NCBI GenBank assembly: GCA_023412745.1
Contig: JAEZBZ010000009.1
Location: forward strand, 1-9,947
Length of the DNA: 9,947 nt
Source: Pseudomonadota bacterium
Lineage (GTDB): Bacteria; Pseudomonadota; Alphaproteobacteria; Rhizobiales; Hyphomicrobiaceae
Reading direction: 5' to 3'
Part shown: positions 7,418-9,947 of the stretch, in pieces
Numbering within the stretch: position 1 is the stretch's first letter
How the letters are laid out: the number at the start of each line of letters is the position of its first letter
Translations under genes and position numbers: made by a program
Notes under the pieces: model-generated
The model's database searches: none
The model's input: only the letters and a program-made list of their open reading frames with translations
What the model was told of the DNA's origin: nothing

Positions 7418-7644
7418 GCTGTCACGCGGCAGGCCGGCTGGATGCAATCCAGCGAGCTTGCTTCCGGGTAAGGCGAAGCCGTATTTCGATAACAAGCGCC
7501 GCACTAGGTGGCATGGCGGAGGATAGTCGATCAAGTCTTGTCAGGCGCGCGCACAACGCCAATGACAGCAAGTTGGCAAGTCTGAGGCTGCACATGGCTC
7601 ACCCCGATAGCCAGCCTGGGCGCAGGCCTTGATTGCTCGTTTTG
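7418..7644. other. Intergenic region between bamD and ligA, no gene found
   Basis: In all three minus-strand frames this 227-base gap is open only for short, unrecognisable stretches, and none reads like the C-terminal part of RecN. A small hairpin, GCCTG/CAGGC with loop GGCG at 7614-7627, lies about 17 bases after the bamD stop; it has no T-run and is weak as a terminator. The ligA promoter may lie here, but I could not identify boxes with confidence. Confidence 0.5.
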
Positions 7645-8523
7645 TTAGTTCGTCGCGGACAGCTTCGGCAGCTTGACGTTCTTCCAGGCCTGACTCAGCC
7701 AGGACCCGCTGTCCTCGCGCGGCGCCAGACCGTCAGACTGCAACAGCGCGTGCGCGTCTTTGTACCAGCGCGAGTTGGGAAAATTGTAGCCGAGAACTGC
7801 TGCCGCTGTCTGCGCTTCCTGGCGGATGCCAAGCGCCATATAGGACTCGGTGAGGCGCATCAGTGCTTCCTCGACGTGGGCTGTCGTCTGATACTCCGTC
7901 ACGACCGTTTTGAAGCGATTGATCGCCGCCAGATAGTTCTTGTTCTTCAGATAGTAGCGCCCAACTTCCATCTCCGAGGCAGCAATTGAGTCTTCCGCGA
8001 TACGCATGCGATTGTCGGCATCGCGCGCATACTGGCTATCCGGATAGCGTGCCTTCAGCGTCTTCAGTTCGGCCAGCGCGCGTCGGGCGTTCGACTGGTC
8101 GCGGTTGGGACCGACCATGTCATCGAAGTACGCTGAGACAATGATGTGATGTGCCAGCGCGGCTTCCTTGGTGCCCGGATGCATCGTGGTATAGCGACGG
8201 GCACTGGCGATGGCTTCCTGCGTCTTGCCCGCGCGATAGTACGCGTAGGCCGACATCACGATCGCGCGCCGCGCCTCGCCCGAATAGGGATGATCGCGGT
8301 CCAGATCCTCGAACTTCTTGGCTGCATCTTCATAACGACCACGGGCCATCAACTGATCGCCGTCTGCGAACATCTTGGCCGGCGGATCGGGGTTGAGCAG
8401 CTTCGCCGCGTCACCGGATGACGTGGAACAGCCTGTGAGGGCCAACGCAACCGCCACCAGCGCAACCGTCAATGTGATACGCGCTGCGCTGCTGCACCAG
8501 CCTGCTTCCAGCTTCGCTCCCAC
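7645..8523 (-). CDS. bamD: Outer membrane protein assembly factor BamD (lipoprotein)
   Basis: BamD is the essential lipoprotein of the BAM complex; it sits on the periplasmic face of the outer membrane and helps insert beta-barrel proteins. From the GTG at 8523 the product is 292 residues. It has a short basic n-region, a hydrophobic segment at 16-29 and the lipobox ALTGC, with lipidated Cys32 followed by Ser. The mature part is TPR-like helical repeats, with motifs such as FADGDQLMARGRYEDAAKKF (52-71), KFEDLDRDHPYS (70-81), EMEVGRYYLKNKNYLAAINR (184-203) and NFPNSRWYKDAHALL (247-261), all typical of BamD. GTG 8523 is preferred because GAAAGG lies eight bases upstream and the signal peptide has a normal length. 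ATG 8592, with no ribosome binding site, would give an unusually long n-region, and a further in-frame start at 8691 is less likely still. lpxC lies upstream on the same strand. Confidence 0.93.
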   Translation of the reverse strand: MGAKLEAGWCSSAARITLTVALVAVALALTGCSTSSGDAAKLLNPDPPAKMFADGDQLMARGRYEDAAKKFEDLDRDHPYSGEARRAIVMSAYAYYRAGKTQEAIASARRYTTMHPGTKEAALAHHIIVSAYFDDMVGPNRDQSNARRALAELKTLKARYPDSQYARDADNRMRIAEDSIAASEMEVGRYYLKNKNYLAAINRFKTVVTEYQTTAHVEEALMRLTESYMALGIRQEAQTAAAVLGYNFPNSRWYKDAHALLQSDGLAPREDSGSWLSQAWKNVKLPKLSATN

Positions 8524-8531
8524 TACGACTG

Positions 8532-8537
8532 CCTTTC
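8532..8537 (-). promoter_or_regulatory. Shine-Dalgarno site favouring the GTG start of bamD
   Basis: GAAAGG on the minus strand ends eight bases before GTG at 8523. Neither alternative upstream start has a comparable site, so this decides the chosen start. The match is moderate. Confidence 0.45.
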
Positions 8538-8793
8538 GTCCGTTGCGGCCGGCCGTGGACGATGAAATCCGCCCACCACGCACCGATCGCATAATCTGCC
8601 ACGACCAGCACGCTAAATCGACTGCGGCACCCTTAGCACGCGAATCGCTCCGCCGGATACGCCAAGGCCCTGAGAGAAGTCGATATTCCACGCATCTTTA
8701 ACCGATGATTTGTGGTCAGGATGCGGCAAGCGACGCGCCACGCGCGTAAATCCGTGGCCGTTGCATTGAGACAGCAGGGCCTGAGATGTCCAT

Positions 8794-8814
8794 GCCGGCG
8801 ACTCCGTCGCCGGC
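8794..8814 (-). terminator. Strong hairpin 11 bases after the lpxC stop
   Basis: GCCGGCGA (8794-8801) and TCGCCGGC (8807-8814) form a perfect eight-pair stem with a five-base loop. On the minus strand it begins 11 bases after the lpxC TGA. It is not followed by a T-run (ATGGACAT follows), so it is either a non-canonical terminator or attenuator or a message-stabilising 3' structure. The flanks (GCCGGC...GCCGGCATGGAC) recall short palindromic intergenic repeats that I associate with GC-rich Alphaproteobacteria; this is inference. Confidence 0.45.
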
Positions 8815-8824
8815 GCGGGCAAAA

Positions 8825-9763
8825 TCACTCGCCTGCGGCGATCGCCATGGCGGCAGGAAGCCGAACGAAAGATTCGCGAACCTTCGGCGCCTGAACCGTT
8901 GTCCAAGCGGTCGCGTCAGCAAACAGAGCCTTCAAAACATTGGCATTCAGGCGATGACCACCGCGCACGGAGCGATAGGCACCGAGCAGCGGGAGACCGG
9001 CCAGAGCCAGATCACCGACTGCGTCCAGCATCTTATGGCGGACGAACTCGTGCTGGTAGCGCAGGCCTTCGCGATTGAGGATGCGGTCGTCACCGATGGC
9101 AATGGTGTTATCGAGAGACGCGCCGAGCGCCAGACCGGCCTTCCAGAGCTTCTCGACATCGCGCATGAACCCGAAGGTGCGGGCACGGGACAGCTCGTGA
9201 CGGAAAACACCGGGGCTGATGTCGAAGACCATCCGCTGATCACCGATCACCGGCGTATCGAAGTTGATCTCGAGGTCCAGACGGAAACCGGAATGCGGCG
9301 TCAGCTCGCCCCAGCAATCACCCTCTTCAACCCGGATGGGCTTGAGAACCTTGATGAATTTCCGAGAGTCTGACAGCTCGCGAATGCCGACCTGATCGAT
9401 TGCGGCTACGAACGGCGCCGCGCTGCCGTCCATGATCGGAACTTCTTTGCTGTCGATCTCGATGTAGCAGTTGTCGACGGACAAGCCGCGAAGCGCTGCC
9501 AGGAGATGTTCAACTGTTCCAACGCTGACACCGGCATCGTCGCCGATGACAGTACAGAGCGTCAGATTCTTCACGTAGCGAACATCAGCGGGAATTTCCG
9601 CAATAATTCGGCCACGTTTATTCACTAGAAACTTCAGACCAGTATCACATCCTGCGGGATGCAGGATAACGGAAGCAGGCGCTCCGCTATGGACACCCTT
9701 GCCTTGTAACTCGATTTCACGGGCAATCGTAGTCTGTCGCGCGCCAATGAATCGCTTCGACAT
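8825..9763 (-). CDS. lpxC: UDP-3-O-acyl-N-acetylglucosamine deacetylase
   Basis: LpxC is the zinc-dependent, committed step of lipid A synthesis: it removes the N-acetyl group from UDP-3-O-acyl-GlcNAc in the cytoplasm. The 312-residue product has the two-domain LpxC fold and all key residues. These are the motif VGTVEHLLAAL (81-91) with E85 as the probable general base and H86 as a zinc ligand, then H243 and D247 in FVRHKMLDAVGDL as the other zinc ligands, and the catalytic H270 in GGHRLNANVL. The early motif GKGVHSG (21-27) is also typical. GAGGGA at 9774-9779, ten bases before the ATG, supports the start. Relatives place ftsZ directly upstream, which would be beyond the right edge. The gene leads the minus-strand series lpxC, bamD, ligA. 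Confidence 0.97.
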   Translation of the reverse strand: MSKRFIGARQTTIAREIELQGKGVHSGAPASVILHPAGCDTGLKFLVNKRGRIIAEIPADVRYVKNLTLCTVIGDDAGVSVGTVEHLLAALRGLSVDNCYIEIDSKEVPIMDGSAAPFVAAIDQVGIRELSDSRKFIKVLKPIRVEEGDCWGELTPHSGFRLDLEINFDTPVIGDQRMVFDISPGVFRHELSRARTFGFMRDVEKLWKAGLALGASLDNTIAIGDDRILNREGLRYQHEFVRHKMLDAVGDLALAGLPLLGAYRSVRGGHRLNANVLKALFADATAWTTVQAPKVRESFVRLPAAMAIAAGE

Positions 9764-9824
9764 GTCTGCGCCGTCCCTCGATCCCTGAAGGTGATTGCGC
9801 CGTCATCAGACGACACCTCACCAT

Positions 9825-9846
9825 CCCCCAATTCATTCACCCCCAA
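9825..9846 (-). repeat. Direct repeat TTGGGGG upstream of lpxC
   Basis: On the minus strand TTGGGGG occurs at 9846-9840 and again at 9831-9825, 15 bases apart and separated by TGAATGAA. The pair lies about 62-83 bases before the lpxC ATG, in its leader or promoter region. It could be a tandem protein-binding site or simply chance; nothing else in the sequence identifies a partner. Confidence 0.25.
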
Positions 9847-9947
9847 CGTGCCGGTTCTACGCGGTCATTTCTGACTAGAGACCTGGGATCAGCACGAAGC
9901 GAATGAATGTTGCGGTAACGATAACGCTGCGTCCCTAATGGGGACAA

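Larger units (their letters stand above)
8524..8824. other. 301-base region between lpxC and bamD, no gene found
   Basis: The only clear structure is the hairpin at its lpxC end (8794-8814). Short open frames exist on both strands, but none resembles a protein I know or has a convincing ribosome binding site. If bamD started at 8592 or 8691, part of this region would be coding. No confident promoter boxes were found, although the length would allow bamD its own promoter. Confidence 0.45.

Noticed and set aside
8613..8906. Minus-strand open frame spanning the lpxC end and the lpxC-bamD gap
   Set aside because: It overlaps lpxC in another frame, crosses the hairpin, and shows no recognisable protein features.
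8786..9373. Plus-strand open frame opposite lpxC
   Set aside because: It is antisense to intact lpxC with all catalytic residues; composition and position indicate a shadow.
9931..9945. GTCCC/GGGAC hairpin near the right edge as an ftsZ terminator
   Set aside because: It has only five pairs and no T-run, and the upstream gene is outside the window, so the assignment cannot be supported.

Overview
The window is a chromosomal housekeeping region of an alphaproteobacterium, most likely of the order Hyphomicrobiales (Rhizobiales). The evidence is the GC-rich coding sequence, two small DUF1127 genes typical of Alphaproteobacteria, and the minus-strand order lpxC, bamD, ligA, which is the 3' end of the alphaproteobacterial cell-division/envelope cluster (ftsZ would be expected just beyond the right edge). 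The set resembles Bradyrhizobium/Rhodopseudomonas-type genomes, but I cannot fix the genus from sequence alone.

Layout. Left part, plus strand: a 254-bp leader, a DUF3754 (TMEM143-like) membrane-associated protein (255-1697), then prmA, the ribosomal protein L11 methyltransferase (1730-2641), 32 bp downstream and probably co-transcribed. Centre, minus strand: two small DUF1127 genes (2589-2858 and about 2959-3195). The first overlaps the 3' end of prmA tail-to-tail, and a GC-rich hairpin lies between the two. A 254-bp divergent control region containing a 17-bp near-perfect palindrome separates them from a plus-strand M24B Xaa-Pro aminopeptidase (3450-5273). That gene converges, with an 11-bp gap, on minus-strand ligA (5285-7417). 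Right part, minus strand: bamD (7645 to about 8523) and lpxC (8825-9763), with a 301-bp gap between them that starts with a strong hairpin just after lpxC.

How the genes work together. lpxC commits UDP-GlcNAc to lipid A and bamD is the lipoprotein of the outer-membrane protein insertion machine, so both build the outer membrane. ligA seals nicks in replication and repair. prmA modifies the ribosome, and the aminopeptidase probably recycles proline-containing peptides. The DUF1127 proteins are candidate small RNA-linked regulators. DUF3754 has no assigned function.

No mobile element, CRISPR array, tRNA or rRNA was seen. All long genes look intact, with expected lengths and catalytic residues. 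The points worth following up are modest: the absence of recN between bamD and ligA, the uncharacterised DUF3754 gene linked to prmA, the DUF1127 pair with its palindrome and hairpin, and short repeats and hairpins flanking lpxC. I did not find convincing evidence of a wholly new system.
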